From Ctenosaura bakeri (taxonomy: Eukaryota > Chordata > Lepidosauria > Squamata > Iguanidae), in assembly GCA_948474755.1 (NCBI GenBank), contig CAOLHI010002509.1, forward strand, positions 1 through 64,000: 64,000 nt of DNA, given 5' to 3'. The notes below the pieces were generated by a model. It had not been told where the DNA came from, made no database searches, and was given only the letters and a program-made list of their open reading frames with translations. Positions 18,971 to 30,180 of this stretch are shown here, in pieces (the stretch's first letter is position 1; each line of letters opens with the position of its first letter). The position numbers and the translations under genes were made by a program.

Positions 18971-20071
18971 CCAGGTCCCTGCAGACACTCTCCCCCACAC
19001 CCCGCACAGTTCCACAGGTAGAGCCCAGTCAGGCAGTGGCAGCAAACAGCAGCAGCAGTTGGATGGAAAAATGCTTGCCTGTGGTGAAGTCTCCTGGGCA
19101 GGTCTTCCTGGAGCTTCCTCTACTACAGAAAGTGCTGGTCACATTATGGATGAATCTGGTCTGTGTGGAGTAAGGGAATTTATTTGTGTGGAAAATACTG
19201 TTCCATTCCTTTCAGCAGGATAAGCAGTTTCACTTCTGTCTGAGCCCATAATACATTTGGCCCAGCAATTCATACTTTAGTGATGTATCAAGATGTTCAA
19301 GATATTCACATTTGAACTGGTGACCAATACTTGCTACCAGAAGATGCAGCCTCTGAACAGCTATTATCATAAAAAGACATTTCACACTTGAAGATTGACT
19401 GTGGCAGAGTAATATCAAGCAAGATGGATGTTTGTGATGCTTGTCTGTTTCCTGATGTCAAGATGGTTGTACAGCTACTTCAGATAAGAAGGAATCATTT
19501 GGCTGATGCATGTACAGAAGCTTTGTGACTATGGTATATGGAGATTGTAGGACTGGTGCCGAGATTCATTAAACCAGAAAGGAAGCTCCATCTTCAGGCC
19601 TTGTATGAGATACTTCCTTTTCTTTATTTTTTTAAAATGGAGCCAACTACAACAATTACAGCAAATTAGTATACCTTTATCTCCAGAACATGAAAAAAAA
19701 AATAGATACCACCAATCCAGAAGTTTTCTTAAAATCTGAAAAGAGAATGCAAACCTGTCAGACTTTGGGCAAAGTCTTGCAACTGCTGGTGGGCCCAGGA
19801 CCAGTCCTGGCATTAGGCTGGGTGAGGCAGCTGCCAAAGTCTCTTCTTATTTGTCCAGGAGGCATTAAGTGGTGGTGTACTTAGTGGGAACAGATTAGTA
19901 GAAGTTTGAATGCTGTACAGAGTGTATGGCACTTACTACAATCCTGAATAAGGATGTAAGGAATAATCACAGATTTTCTCCCCTTTGATTAAAAAAAAGT
20001 TTCTTGACACACTGTTGTCAGCTGCTGCGAGATTCTTTTTTTGAAGGAGAAATGTATGAATAAGAGCAAAA
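18971..20071. other. no recognised feature
   Basis: Unique-looking sequence. Two overlapping plus-strand ORFs at 18811-19223 start inside the LINE remnant and share no family features. I see no splice-supported exon. Confidence 0.4.
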
Positions 20072-20306
20072 AGTTGCTGTTGTGTACCTTAAAGTCGTTC
20101 CTAGCTTATGGTGACCATTAGGTAAATCTATCATGGGATTTTCATGACAACCTTTGTTCAAAGGGAGTTCACCTTTGCCTCCCTCTGAGGCTAAATTTGT
20201 GACTTGTCCAAGGTCATCCAGTGGTTTTTTCATGGCCAAGTAGACCTCTGAACCCTGGTCTCCAGAGCTGTAATCCAACAGTCAGGACACTACACTGTGC
20301 TGGCCT
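20072..20306 (-). mobile_element. tRNA-derived SINE, minus strand, full length
   Basis: TGCTGTTGTGTACCTTAAAG at the tail side is followed by 'atcatgggattttcatgaca' and 'gtgacttgtccaaggtcatc'. The tRNA-like head at 20240-20306 (CTGGTCTCCAGAGCTGTAAT, then 'ctacactgtgctggcc') completes it. Confidence 0.88.
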
Positions 20307-20879
20307 GAGAGCAAAAAGACTAGCTTTTTTTTTTTTTTGTCTTTTTTGTTTTTGATAGGTTTTCTGCAGGAAATATCTTTTTTCCTCTTTTTTTTTTTGG
20401 CACAAGCCTGGATCCATTTTGAGGAAAATCCGATGCTCCTGGCAGACAATATTGTTTTTGCACAAACAAAACTCACTTCCTGTAAAAAAAAGGTATCAAA
20501 ACTGAAAAATCTTTTTAGGATATGTGAAAATTCTTGTAATCATGCCCAGCAGAGGGGAAAAAATTGAATTTTTTTTTCATTCACACATGTAGGAAAAAAA
20601 TTCAGTGAAGAACTGCATTCTTAAAAGGCTGTAAGATTTTGATTTTATATTCCCTTACCTAGGAACCACTCCCATTAATTTAGGGGTTTCCTTCTGGGAA
20701 GATGTGTATAAAACTGCACTGTGACTACAGCACTGTGAAAGATTTTGCCTTAGCAACTGGGGAAGAAGCAAGAGCAGCATTAGGTTTGTACATCTCATCA
20801 AATGAAAAGTGACAGGTGGCCCCACTAACTTTTCAAGAGGTACTTCACTGGTTTTTAGGATGCCACTTCAGGGAATCTG
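20307..20879. other. no recognised gene; poly-T rich
   Basis: T runs at 20325-20339 and 20388-20398 make lysine-rich antisense ORFs that are composition artefacts. Confidence 0.45.
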
Positions 20880-21190
20880 TTTTTAGGGATCCCTTCACAG
20901 TCCCTCTAGGTTCTGAGAATTCGAGGGAGGGGGACTGGGTACCTCCCATGACTCTGTGGAACCCCTTAGAGTCCCCACCTGAACCCCAAATCACCCACAG
21001 AGGTCAACCATCTCTGCTGTGCAAAACTTGGCTTTCAGGGTAGGGTGGTTTTTGGGGTGGCTTGTCTTGAGACCCTTGACCATTAGGAATGTGTTCTGAG
21101 CCTGTTGTCATGAAGATGCTCTTAACATGACCAGTGGTGGCCATCTTTGTTGTGCAAAACTTGGGTTTCAGAGTGGGGTGTCATACCTCT
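20880..21190 (+). repeat. dimeric interspersed repeat, copy 1
   Basis: Two related subunits, ~135 bp apart, contain CATCTCTGCTGTGCAAAACT (~21010) and CATCTTTGTTGTGCAAAACT (~21144). A reverse-complement copy with the same two-subunit order lies at 25415-25715. The family is not one I can name. Confidence 0.7.
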
Positions 21191-22533
21191 CTGAGCTGGT
21201 CTCAGCATCCCCAGTGGAGAGGCATAGGCTTCCAGGAGAACAGAACTGTGGAGAATTCAGGGGGAAGGTCTTTCATTCTTCAGCTATTGCTGAAGATCTG
21301 AGCTTCACAGCTCTGCAGATAATATGGAGGAATGGCACCATTATTCTCCTTCTCATCAGGGCATGCTTTCCAGAGTGGTGCCATTTTGAACACCATTGAG
21401 TGGTTCAATTTACCTCACTCTCTGGTTCATTCAATGAGTGCATATGACTTGAGGGTGTACCCTCACAGTGTAGGATACATGAGCAAGATTCCTGGGAGCT
21501 CAACTCCATCCTTGCCATTGCCACAATCTCTCTCTCTCTCTCTCTTTTTTTTTTAGCTAACATGGAGATCTGTGCATAAGTGATGCCCATGAGACCCTTG
21601 GAACTGCACTGGTAGGAATAAGATACAGGCATCCAAGAGGGAGATGGATTGTAGAAAATGATGACGATGGTTCACAGGTGGTTGAGCATTTCTTCTCACC
21701 TCCCTGTAAAATAAAAGATGGAGCTCAAGACTGACTAATGGTGAGACAGTGGAGATAAGTTTTACTATGATCCTTCTTAAAATACCTTTAACATTATTTT
21801 CCAGGGTTTATCTCTCTGTGACGGGTGAAAAAACTACAAATACAAATACAGAAATTTATTACACATCCTGACTTTTCAGTCCAGGTTTCGGAAAGGGTGA
21901 AAAAAAGGGTGTGTGTGTGTGTGTGTGTGTATCAAGAAGCATATACAGCATGAGAAAGATGATTTCCATTTGAATTCTTGTATTTGTTGTATTTGTGAGA
22001 AAACTGAATAAACACATTTTGAACCACTTCCTCCTCCTCCACTTTCAATGTGCAAGAAAGATAGGGCTGAAGATAAATGACTAGAAAACAAATATTATCT
22101 CTACCCTACACATGTTGGGAGAGGAGGGAAGGGGGGACACACCCTGTAACTGTGAGCAGACGGGGGCCTACCTTGGAATTGTAAGCGAGATAGAGCAGAG
22201 TTCTATCAAGAGACTTTTTCAGGACTCTGGTTCCCAAGCAGAACGTTGTTGGTCACAAGGCCTCTCCCCTTTGCATTCCACATCACACCTTCTCCACAAA
22301 ATCACCTCCCTTCTCTCCACATCACAAACTGCTATTTTACTTCTGCATTCATTCATTCCCAAGCTCTCTACAGGCCCCTTCTCTAAGTGAGTGTTACTGG
22401 CTAGAGAATCTCTTGGAGCATCATGGCAATTTGAGCTCCAAGGGATACAAAAGTCAGCATGCAACTATTTTCTTTTCGTCACTTTTAAGGGGCTTATTTA
22501 GAAGGGCAGCAGAATGTGGGGAGGGTGGCATTG
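21191..22533. other. no recognised gene; (TC)n and (GT)n microsatellites
   Basis: A CT run at 21527-21545 leads into T9. A (GT)11 run lies at 21909-21930. Nothing else was recognised. Confidence 0.5.
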
Positions 22534-22682
22534 CAGGAGCATCAAACTCAATTTTACCTTGGGCTGCATCAGCATTATGATTGACCTCAAAGGGCCGGTT
22601 GTATCTGTAAGACTATATAAATATAATGTAAGATAGATATATATGTGTGTGTGTGTGTGTGTGTATATATCACACACACACT

Positions 22683-22721
<39 letters not shown>

Positions 22722-23141
22722 GCCTCTTTCTGCCCCCCTGCCCCCTGCCCCCTCTGTACCTGGTGAGCCCGATTCTCATATTATGTACCCTCAGCTGCCT
22801 GTATTCTGAAGAGGGGCCCAGCAGCCAACACTCGTGATCTACTTCTACTTCTGACTGCTCCTTTGTTGAACTCTTGTGAGCCGTGTGGAGCATTGCCATG
22901 GTAACCTTCAGCAATGCTCTGACAGATAGACTTGGACAGAGGAGCAGTCAGCAGTAGAAGGAGACTGTGAGTGCTGGCTGCTGGGTCCCTCTTCAGAATA
23001 CCAGCAACTGGGGGCCCACAATGTGGGGATTGGGCTCACCAGGCAGGGGGAGTGCCGCAGCTGCAGGAGAGGTGCAAGGGCTGTATGAAATGGCCCGGTG
23101 GGCCAGATTCAGCCTGCGGGCCTTGTGTTTGACACATGTAG
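22534..23141. mobile_element. non-autonomous hAT-like element with long fold-back and microsatellite
   Basis: The left end CAGGAGCATCAAACTCAATT and the right end (complement of CTACATGTGTCAAACACAAG) are relatives of the widespread 'caggggtgtcaaactcaagg' hAT-Charlie-type terminus. Both are followed by GGGCC-rich blocks. The interior is a large inverted repeat (about 22740-22875 against 22935-23060). A perfect inner 9-bp stem (GAGCATTGC/GCAATGCTC) lies in the loop. No 8-bp target duplication is evident. Confidence 0.7.
22637..22720. repeat. compound (AT)n(GT)n(AT)n(AC)n(AT)n microsatellite
   Basis: GT repeats are followed within 10 bp by AC repeats and then AT repeats. The tract is therefore self-complementary and can fold on itself. 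It lies inside the hAT-like element. Confidence 0.9.
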
Positions 23142-24229
23142 TTTAGAGGAATACTGTATTTTTCAGTATTTAGGAAAAGCATAGATTTGCTGGGCTAAAT
23201 CTTCAACGGGCTGGCCATATTTTTAAAAAGCTTGACCGTGTGTAAACTCTAAGAATTTCTAAGCAAAACATTTGTAAACTATTAGATTTATGTGAGATTA
23301 AATGAATAAAATATTGACTACATTCATACATACATACACCCTTACAACACAAAAACAGGCATACTAACTGGAAGAAAATAATACATGTTAAAAGTTTTTA
23401 AAGCTGGAATGCAAGCATGTGGCCAAAGGGTTTTTCATAGTAAAGGGTTTTTCATAGCAAAGCAAACCAATAAGCAATCTATGAGCTATTTTTGGAAAAT
23501 AAGGTCTGCTAACTTTTTCAGAAAGAGAAAAGGTAGGAAATGTAATATTTTGCACAGAAAATATTGTTTCCTTCACAAAAAATGCTTAAGTTGAGGACTT
23601 GTTCTGTGCAGAAATGTTATTTTCTATGCAGCTAAACAGAAACAAAGCAAGGATGGCTACTGCTTTGGAGGGAGCATGGCATGGCAAAGTATTGGCTAGT
23701 GGCCAATCTCCTCTCTCTCCTGTATTAAAAGTTATTGCCTACCGCCACCCCTCCAATGCCTTCACTGTTCAGTTGTATTTTTTCATTACATTTTTCCATC
23801 ATGAAGAGCTCTGCTCTATCTTCCTTGCAGTTCCAGTGCGGGACCCTGCCTGCTCACAGTTACAGGGTGTGTGTCCCAGCCCTTCCCTCGCAGCATGTGT
23901 AAGTAGAGATAAAATTTGTTTTCTAGCCATCTTTCCTCAGCCCTACCTCTCTTGCACATTGGAAGCTTGGGAGGAGTGGTTCAAAATGTGTTAATTCAGT
24001 TTTTCTCACAAGTATGACAAGAATTCAAATAGAAATCATATTTTGCGTGTTGTATTAAATTTTTGGCATAATTTTTTTTAAAAAAATGCTATATTTTGGC
24101 TAACTCACCCTTTCCAAAGCCTGGACTGCAAAGTCGAATTCATAATAAATTAATACAATCACTAGGTGGCTGGTATCGACAAACAACCATTTTAACTCTG
24201 TCATATACCTTGTGATTACAATCATATAT
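23142..24229. other. no recognised feature
   Basis: AT-rich. The longest ORF (131 codons, 23599-23994 plus) has no recognisable domain and no exon context. Confidence 0.45.
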
Positions 24230-25215
24230 TTTGTTGAATCCCTAGAGTTGGAGAGACTACAAGGACCATCTAGTCCAACCCCTTGCCACATAATCAAAGC
24301 ACTCCTAACAACACTCCAAAGCACTCTAAGGCAATGTATTCCACTGCCAAACTGCTCTTACTGTCAAGAAGTTCTTCCTAATGTTTAACTGGAATATCTT
24401 TTCCTGTAGTTTGAAACCACTGGTCTTTATCCTAGTCTCTGAAGCAACAGAAAACAAACTTGCCAGCTCCCTAAGCTGCTCCTCACACAGCATGGTTTCC
24501 AGAACTTTTACCATTTTGCTCACTTTTCTTTGGACGTATTCCAGCTTGTCAATATCTTTCATGGATCGTGGTGCCCAGAACTGGACACGGTAGTTCAGGG
24601 GAGTTCTGACAAAAGAACAAAGTGGTCCTATTATTTCCCTCAGCCTAGACACTAGACTCCTATTGACCCAGGCTAGAATCACTCTGGCCGTTCTAGCAGC
24701 TGCATCATGCTGTTGAGCCCAGTATCACCCATCCTATATCTGCATTTTTATTTTATTTTTTTGCCTAAGTGTAGTACCTTATATTTCTCCCTATTGAAAT
24801 CCATTTTGTTAGTTTTGGCCCAGCAATCTAATCTGTCAATGTCATTTTGAATTCTGATCCTAACCTCTGGGATATTAGCTACCCCCCACTCTTATGTCGT
24901 GCCAACTCCAAATTTAATAAGAATGCCCCTATTCCCTCATCCAAGTCATTGATAAAGATGCTGAATGGCTCTGGGCCCAGAAAAGAACCCTGTGGCACTC
25001 CAGTAATCACTTCTCTCCAGGATGAAGAGGAGCCATTGGTGAGCACCCTTTGGGTTCAGTTGGTCAGCAATTACAAATTCACCTAACTGTAGCATTATCT
25101 ATCCCACATTTTACTAGCTTGTTTGCAAGAAAATCATGAGGGACCTTGCCAAAAGCCTTACCCAAATTAAGATATGCTACATCCACAGGATCCCTTTCAT
25201 CTACCAAGCTTGTCA
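24230..25215 (-). pseudogene. CR1 LINE, 5'-truncated and degenerate
   Basis: The 3' end (plus strand AGAGTTGGAGAGACTACAAG, 'catctagtccaaccccttgc') begins near 24242. Minus-strand 24682-24326 is still open for 118 codons and holds the region after the RT core (YRVQFWAPRSMKDIDKLEYV, then VWQWNTLP). Upstream RT and 'ALGKVPHDF' (FDKVPH-type) motifs survive up to ~25190 with frameshifts. Confidence 0.9.
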
Positions 25216-25414
25216 CTTTATGAAAAAAAAAGACATAAGATTTTAAACATTTTAAACATACAGTTTTTAAAACTACATGTCTATATTCTTTTTCCTGATG
25301 CACAGAATCATGGTCCTCTTCATTTCCAAGGTCTAAGAGACAGCTTTCACAGCTAGACAATGAAGTTGCTCCTAGCTTGTGGCAAAGGAGAGTATACATA
25401 GCTGGGGAAGGTTT

Positions 25415-25715
25415 GATGGCCCACCCCAAAACTCAAGTTTGGCACAACAAAGATGGACACCGCTTGTCATGCTAAAAGTGTCATCATGCACCAAGGGAAG
25501 CTTCAGTAGGCTTGAAATCTGTTCCTCATGGTCAGGAGTCTTTGGACAGGCTCAGAGAGGGGTCACACCTTACCCTGAAAACCAAGTTTTACTTGGCAAA
25601 GATGCTCACCATCTTGGAAAATTTGGGGTTCAAGAGGGGTCTCTAAAGGGACTTATAGGAGGTTCCTACCCCCTCCAAATCCACAAAACCTAGGGAGATT
25701 ACTCTCAGGCTTTTG
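25415..25715 (-). repeat. dimeric interspersed repeat, copy 2 (inverted)
   Basis: The reverse complement aligns with 20880-21190, including both subunits and the 'cttgaaccccaaattttcc' / 'cctgaaccccaaatcaccc' block. It diverges beyond these limits. Confidence 0.7.
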
Positions 25716-26634
25716 TCCTACTCCTCCATTTGGGCAGCACCTCTTTAGAACTTTCTCTGGAGGACATGAAGAAGGTTTCTGAGCATTCTGGTTTATTTTA
25801 GTGCACCTAAAAGCTCAGACATCTGAGATCCCTGACAAGCTACAGCCCTCGTTGCTCAGAGGCTTGAACAAAAGTCAATCAGAAGCCCATTTTCAGACCT
25901 TGATGCTGCCTATGTAAAGAACTTGCTTAACTGGAGACACCAGAGGAGACCCATGCATATATGACCCAGTTGTCTCCTCAGTTTAAGCCTTCATGTGTTG
26001 GTCAAACGAAAATGAAAATATGTTTCCCAGGACAAACCACTGTATCACCACACACCCCAGAATCTGGAAATGTTAGTTTGGGGGAGTTCGACTCCAGAAT
26101 TTTCCAGTCATCATAGCCAGTAGTCATGATGGCTAAACAATTCCAGTTGCAGTCCAATAAAGCTCTGACACTCGCATCTAGAGTGCATATGTGAGACAAA
26201 CTTGTCTGGAGAAGACACTGAGTCTGATTCATCTGTTCCCGCTTACCATACCTCATGTGGCTGTTGCACTCAGAGAAGGGCTATTGCATGGAGATACTAT
26301 ATTTTCAAGCAATAATGGTCATTAAACCTTTTTTTTACATCCTGAAACTCAGTTCAGGCTTTGAGTTAGCCAGAACATGAAAGTAACTAATTATAAATAA
26401 TTTGCTAAATGTAATTGATTATTTTCTCAAGAAGGAAGAGATAAATATATTGCCTTACAAGAGTGACTTAATAAGGAATGACTTTGCTCCTTTTCTAGTA
26501 TAACACAAGTTTGTCAGTTAATTTTTATCATTACAGGTGTGTGGCCTCACCAAATGTTGGAGGAAGAAACTCACATAGTTGAAGTGTGGGCTTCTGCTGG
26601 GCTTCATTCTTTAGTATGACATCAAAATGACAAT
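25716..26634. other. no recognised feature
   Basis: No element ends or coding signals were seen. Confidence 0.45.
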
Positions 26635-26812
26635 GGCCATTTCCGCACTACACTGTTATAGTGCTATTATTCCACTTTCAACGTCCTGTGGAATTCTGGG
26701 GTTTGTAGTTTACTGAGGCCAAAATGCTCCTCCCTAAACTACAAACCCCAGAATTCCATAGGAAGTTGAAAGTGAAATAATAGCATTATAACAGTGTAGT
26801 GCGGAAATGGCC
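26635..26812. mobile_element. complete palindromic GGCC-terminus MITE, 178 bp
   Basis: It runs from GGCCATTTCCGCACTACACT to the exact complement AGTGTAGTGCGGAAATGGCC. The arms are almost fully complementary along ~80 bp, each carrying 'gaattctggggtttgtagtt' or its complement. AAT flanks both sides (26632-26634, 26813-26815), a possible 3-bp target duplication. It has no coding capacity. Confidence 0.9.
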
Positions 26813-26815
26813 AAT

Positions 26816-27821
26816 GATATGAATGGAAGGAGAATGTGCTTTGTACCCACAGGCTATCATTTTGAAGCATTCCAGCATTTTGAAAAGGTAAGTATTGGAA
26901 AGTTACTAATCTATAAATAGTTAACTATAATGCTAACTGCTGTAGGTTTTAGAGCTATAACTGTAACTAATTATTATCCAAATTCTGGAACCAGATATTT
27001 GTTTTTGGCTAGGATGTGTTCATATGGTCCAGTCCCAGCCTGACAGTCTCTCTGCTGCATTCCAAAGGCCATTGACAAAGGCTACCCCATGCAAGATACA
27101 GCATGTTGCAGTAATTCTGTATTTTTAAAAAGAACCCTGTTTACATATTAAAATGTATGACAACGTTTGATGAAAGTTGGAACCAATGTCTCATGTGCGT
27201 GTGTGAGGTTGTGTGTGGAAAAAAGGGCCACTGATGTTCTGGTGTTTCCTGAAGTAAGTCTTCCGGTAGTAGGTCTTATTTTTAAACTGAGGAAGTGGGA
27301 CTGTTCCTTCCAAGCGTAACCAATATTTGTGCCCCTCCCTTTCTATTTGGATTGATTTTGCAGAAGGTATGGGTGTGAGCTGTCAGGCCGGATCTAAGTT
27401 GTGAGATGTTTATTTACAAGTCTCAAGAGAGAGTAGAAGAAATGTCAATGAAAGAACATGATGCTCTCTTCAGGAAAAGTTCCACTCCGATTGGCGTCCA
27501 CAAGGCTGTTCAGCCCAACAGTTCCCATACTGCCTTTTAGTGTACAGGATGGAAGGGGGAAATGATAGGTTTGCTTCTTGTATTTTTTTTTCTTCCAAAA
27601 ACTATAACAATCCAAGGGGAAAATAGGCACTGTGAATGTGGTCTGATATTATAGTCATTTCCTATGTTTACATGATGGAAGCTGCTGCTTTGAAGGGTAC
27701 AAAATCTTGTGAAGGTTTGGAAAATCTGCCTCTTTGGGATACATCTTTTTTTTAAAAAAAATCTCAAACTGAATGAATTAGCAAATGTGGACATATTCTT
27801 CAGAAACAAAATTCTCCCTTA
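26816..27821. other. no recognised feature
   Basis: Unique-looking AT-rich sequence. Confidence 0.45.
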
Positions 27822-28245
27822 TCTCGTTGTGTGCCTTCAAGTCATTTCCAACTTATGGCGACCCCAAGGCAAACCTAACACAGGGTTTTCTTGGTAGGAT
27901 TTGTTCACAGGATTTTTGCCTTTGTTTTCCTCTGAGGCTGAGAGGGAGTGACTTGCCCAAGTGGCTTTCCACAGCTGACTGGAGATTCAAACCCTGGTCT
28001 CCAGAGCTGGATTGCCAGAAGGAAAAAATGGCAGAGAATTCCTGTAACTTTAATGGCTGAGTTAAAGGGGGAATTTCATCAGGTGTTGCTTGTCACACAA
28101 CCAGGCAACAAGTAACTCTTGCTAAAATTCCCTATTCTACACAGCTATTAAAAGTACAGAACCCCCCTGGCTTTCCCCCTGCCCCCAGCAACCCTGTTCT
28201 AGAGTCATGGTCCAATGCTCAGACCTCTATCCCACATTGGCTCTA
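27822..28245 (-). mobile_element. tRNA-derived SINE split by a later insertion
   Basis: 27822-28006 is the tail and body (CGTTGTGTGCCTTCAAGTCA to 'ccctggtctccagag'). The head resumes at 28197 (AGAGTCATGGTCCAATGCTC, then 'cccacattggct'). The gap is filled by the TIR element at 28007-28196. Confidence 0.88.
28007..28196. mobile_element. non-autonomous hAT-like element inserted in a SINE, 190 bp
   Basis: The ends CTGGATTGCCAG and CCAGCAACCCTG are imperfect complements. The flanks CTCCAGAG (27999-28006) and TTCTAGAG (28197-28204) match at 6 of 8, as expected for an old 8-bp duplication. The interior (GGAATTTCATCAGGTGTTGC) recurs at 31257-31425. Confidence 0.7.
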
Positions 28246-28701
28246 ACCTCCCTTATCTGCCTCTACCAAATTTAATAGATAGAGCTATTTTTAACATTGG
28301 ACCATAACAACCTCACTGGACATGGCTAGCATATAAGTACTGAAGATAAGGGGGTACTCAGAGGGAAAATGTGACAACTTAATTCAGCAACAACATAGTA
28401 TAATGCTCAGTGCTTCAATCCCCAAATGTTAAGAGTTGTGAACTCAAAGCTCTGCATCTGAATGGATAACTCTACCTATTCTAGTTTCTCTCACACATTT
28501 TAAACCTTGAGGTTTTTCCATACTCAATATGAAAAAAAGAACTTGTTATGGTCTGTTGAGTTCTCATCAAACTAAAATGAAATTCTCACTCATCCCTACT
28601 CTCATTTAAAGCCCTATTCAGGAGTTCTAAATAGGATTAAAGGAAATGAATGAGTAGGACCAGCAGAGTCAAGGGCACTGGTTCCTCCCTCTTCTTTCCA
28701 G
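28246..28701. other. no recognised feature
   Basis: AT-rich, nothing identified. Confidence 0.45.
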
Positions 28702-28901
28702 GGCCATTTCTGCACTACACTGTTATAGTGCTATTACTCTACTTTCAACTTCCTGTGGAATTCTGGGGTTTATAGTTACTGAGCCAAGGAGCTCTCCGGA
28801 TGAGAATTCTAAATACCTCTCCCTGAATTGCAAACCCTAGGATTCCATAGGATGCTGAAAATAGAATAATGGCACTATAACAGTGTAGTGTGGAAATGGC
28901 C
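28702..28901. mobile_element. palindromic GGCC-terminus MITE, 200 bp
   Basis: GGCCATTTCTGCACTACACT at the left, ACAGTGTAGTGTGGAAATGGCC (in two parts) at the right. Flanks are CAG and CAT, one base short of a 3-bp duplication. Confidence 0.88.
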
Positions 28902-29149
28902 CATGTTTCCATTGTAATGAACAGTTGCATCATAGCTGGTGCTTGTACACGTCAGTGACAATGGAACCATTGGCTTCCCTCCCCCATCTTGCCTAGCTTC
29001 TTGTGCCAAGTCTGGGACTGGTGTAAAATTCCACTATCAATAAGCATGAAACTGTGGTCTAGACACGTATTGGGTGCAACATAAAAAGTTCTTGTCTCCT
29101 GTGCCAGCTTATCCTGCCTATGACTTCACCATCTTTTCCCACTGACATC

Positions 29150-30180
29150 TGTGTATTTGCATCATTTTTCCAAATGATACTATTGCAGCTGAATCCTACA
29201 GGAACAGAACCCTTAGAACACTGGAGTAGATTTAAAATGCTGCTTATAAGTCCCTGTACACTCAGGGTCCAGGTTATCTCCCCAATAAAAGCCTACCCAT
29301 GTTTTGAGAGCTTCTGGGGAGGCCCTTCTCTGTGTCCCACCATCCTCACAGGCAACTCTGGTAGCAAAATGGGAAAGAGCCTTCCTGGTGACTGTTCCTA
29401 GGCTCTGGAACTCCTTTCTTAGTGCAGTAGGCCCGCACTCTCTTTGTTGTCTTCCCATAGGCAAGTGAAGACTCTTTTGTTTCAGCAAGCAATGGACACT
29501 GATGTCCTTTCCGCACGTGGTTATTAAGGTGGGCCAATGCGTCTTGCCACGGAGGTCTTCTGCACATTGGAGCAGACTAGGTTCGGTTTATTTACATTTG
29601 TTCCGCACATAATTCCGACTAAATGCACCCCCATGTGGTGGTAAAGCACACTATTTGAAAACTGGAAGAAACTGGTTTTCCAGTTTTCCAGATCATACTT
29701 TCACAGTGGTGTAGACATGTACATTTGCACCAATGCAAATTGGTGGTCAGGGGAGGGCTCATGGGAGGGGACAGGGCATAGTATGGACTTATGCACGTAC
29801 GCAAGTACGCAATGACATACTAAACCATGCAATAAAAAAAGGCCAATCACAGCTGACAGAAGTAGTGGGAGTGGCCACGGCGGAGGCAGTGTGGATTCAT
29901 GAACTTGCACTCCTCCGAATCAGAATGGAACATACGCAGTAGCTGTGCGGAAGGAAATGAGGGAGAGTCCACCTTGTTTCGAGCCCAGAAAATCCGGTAA
30001 GAAATGGTATGAACTGATTCAGGGCCTGAGTGTTCAAGAAGAATACGTTTTGTATAGTGTGCTGTATTGTCTATTTGTTCTTCATTTTTTAATGGCTATA
30101 TTTTTAATCATTTTTAATTTTATTGAAAATTTACTTACAATTTTAACTTTTGCTTAAGCTGAATTTTTAGATATTTTAAC
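29150..30180 (+). pseudogene. L2-like LINE 3' region interrupted by a TIR element
   Basis: The plus strand reads in pieces as the end of ORF2 (GAACACTGGAGTAGATTTAA, 'ctttgttgtcttcccatagg', then 'agactcttttgtttcagcaa'). After the insertion at 29505-29956 the 3' UTR resumes and is similar to that at 11840-11960 ('ttttttaatggctatatttt'). It is not translatable. Confidence 0.65.
29505..29956. mobile_element. TIR element with TCCTTTCCGCAC ends, ~450 bp
   Basis: The left end TCCTTTCCGCACG is matched by GTGCGGAAGGA at the right. ATG at 29502-29504 and 29957-29959 may be a 3-bp target duplication. Part of the interior (GGCCAATCACAGCTGACAGA, 'gggagtggccacggc') is shared with 50895-51656. No transposase is encoded. 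Confidence 0.75.

Noticed and set aside
20214..20476. Lysine-rich minus-strand ORFs
   Set aside because: They are produced by poly-T runs next to a SINE.
22498..22914. 138-codon minus-strand ORF with His/Thr and Cys/Val runs
   Set aside because: The runs are translated GT/AC microsatellite within a transposon.
23599..23994. 131-codon plus-strand ORF
   Set aside because: No domain, no obvious splice sites or promoter; expected by chance in 64 kb on six frames.
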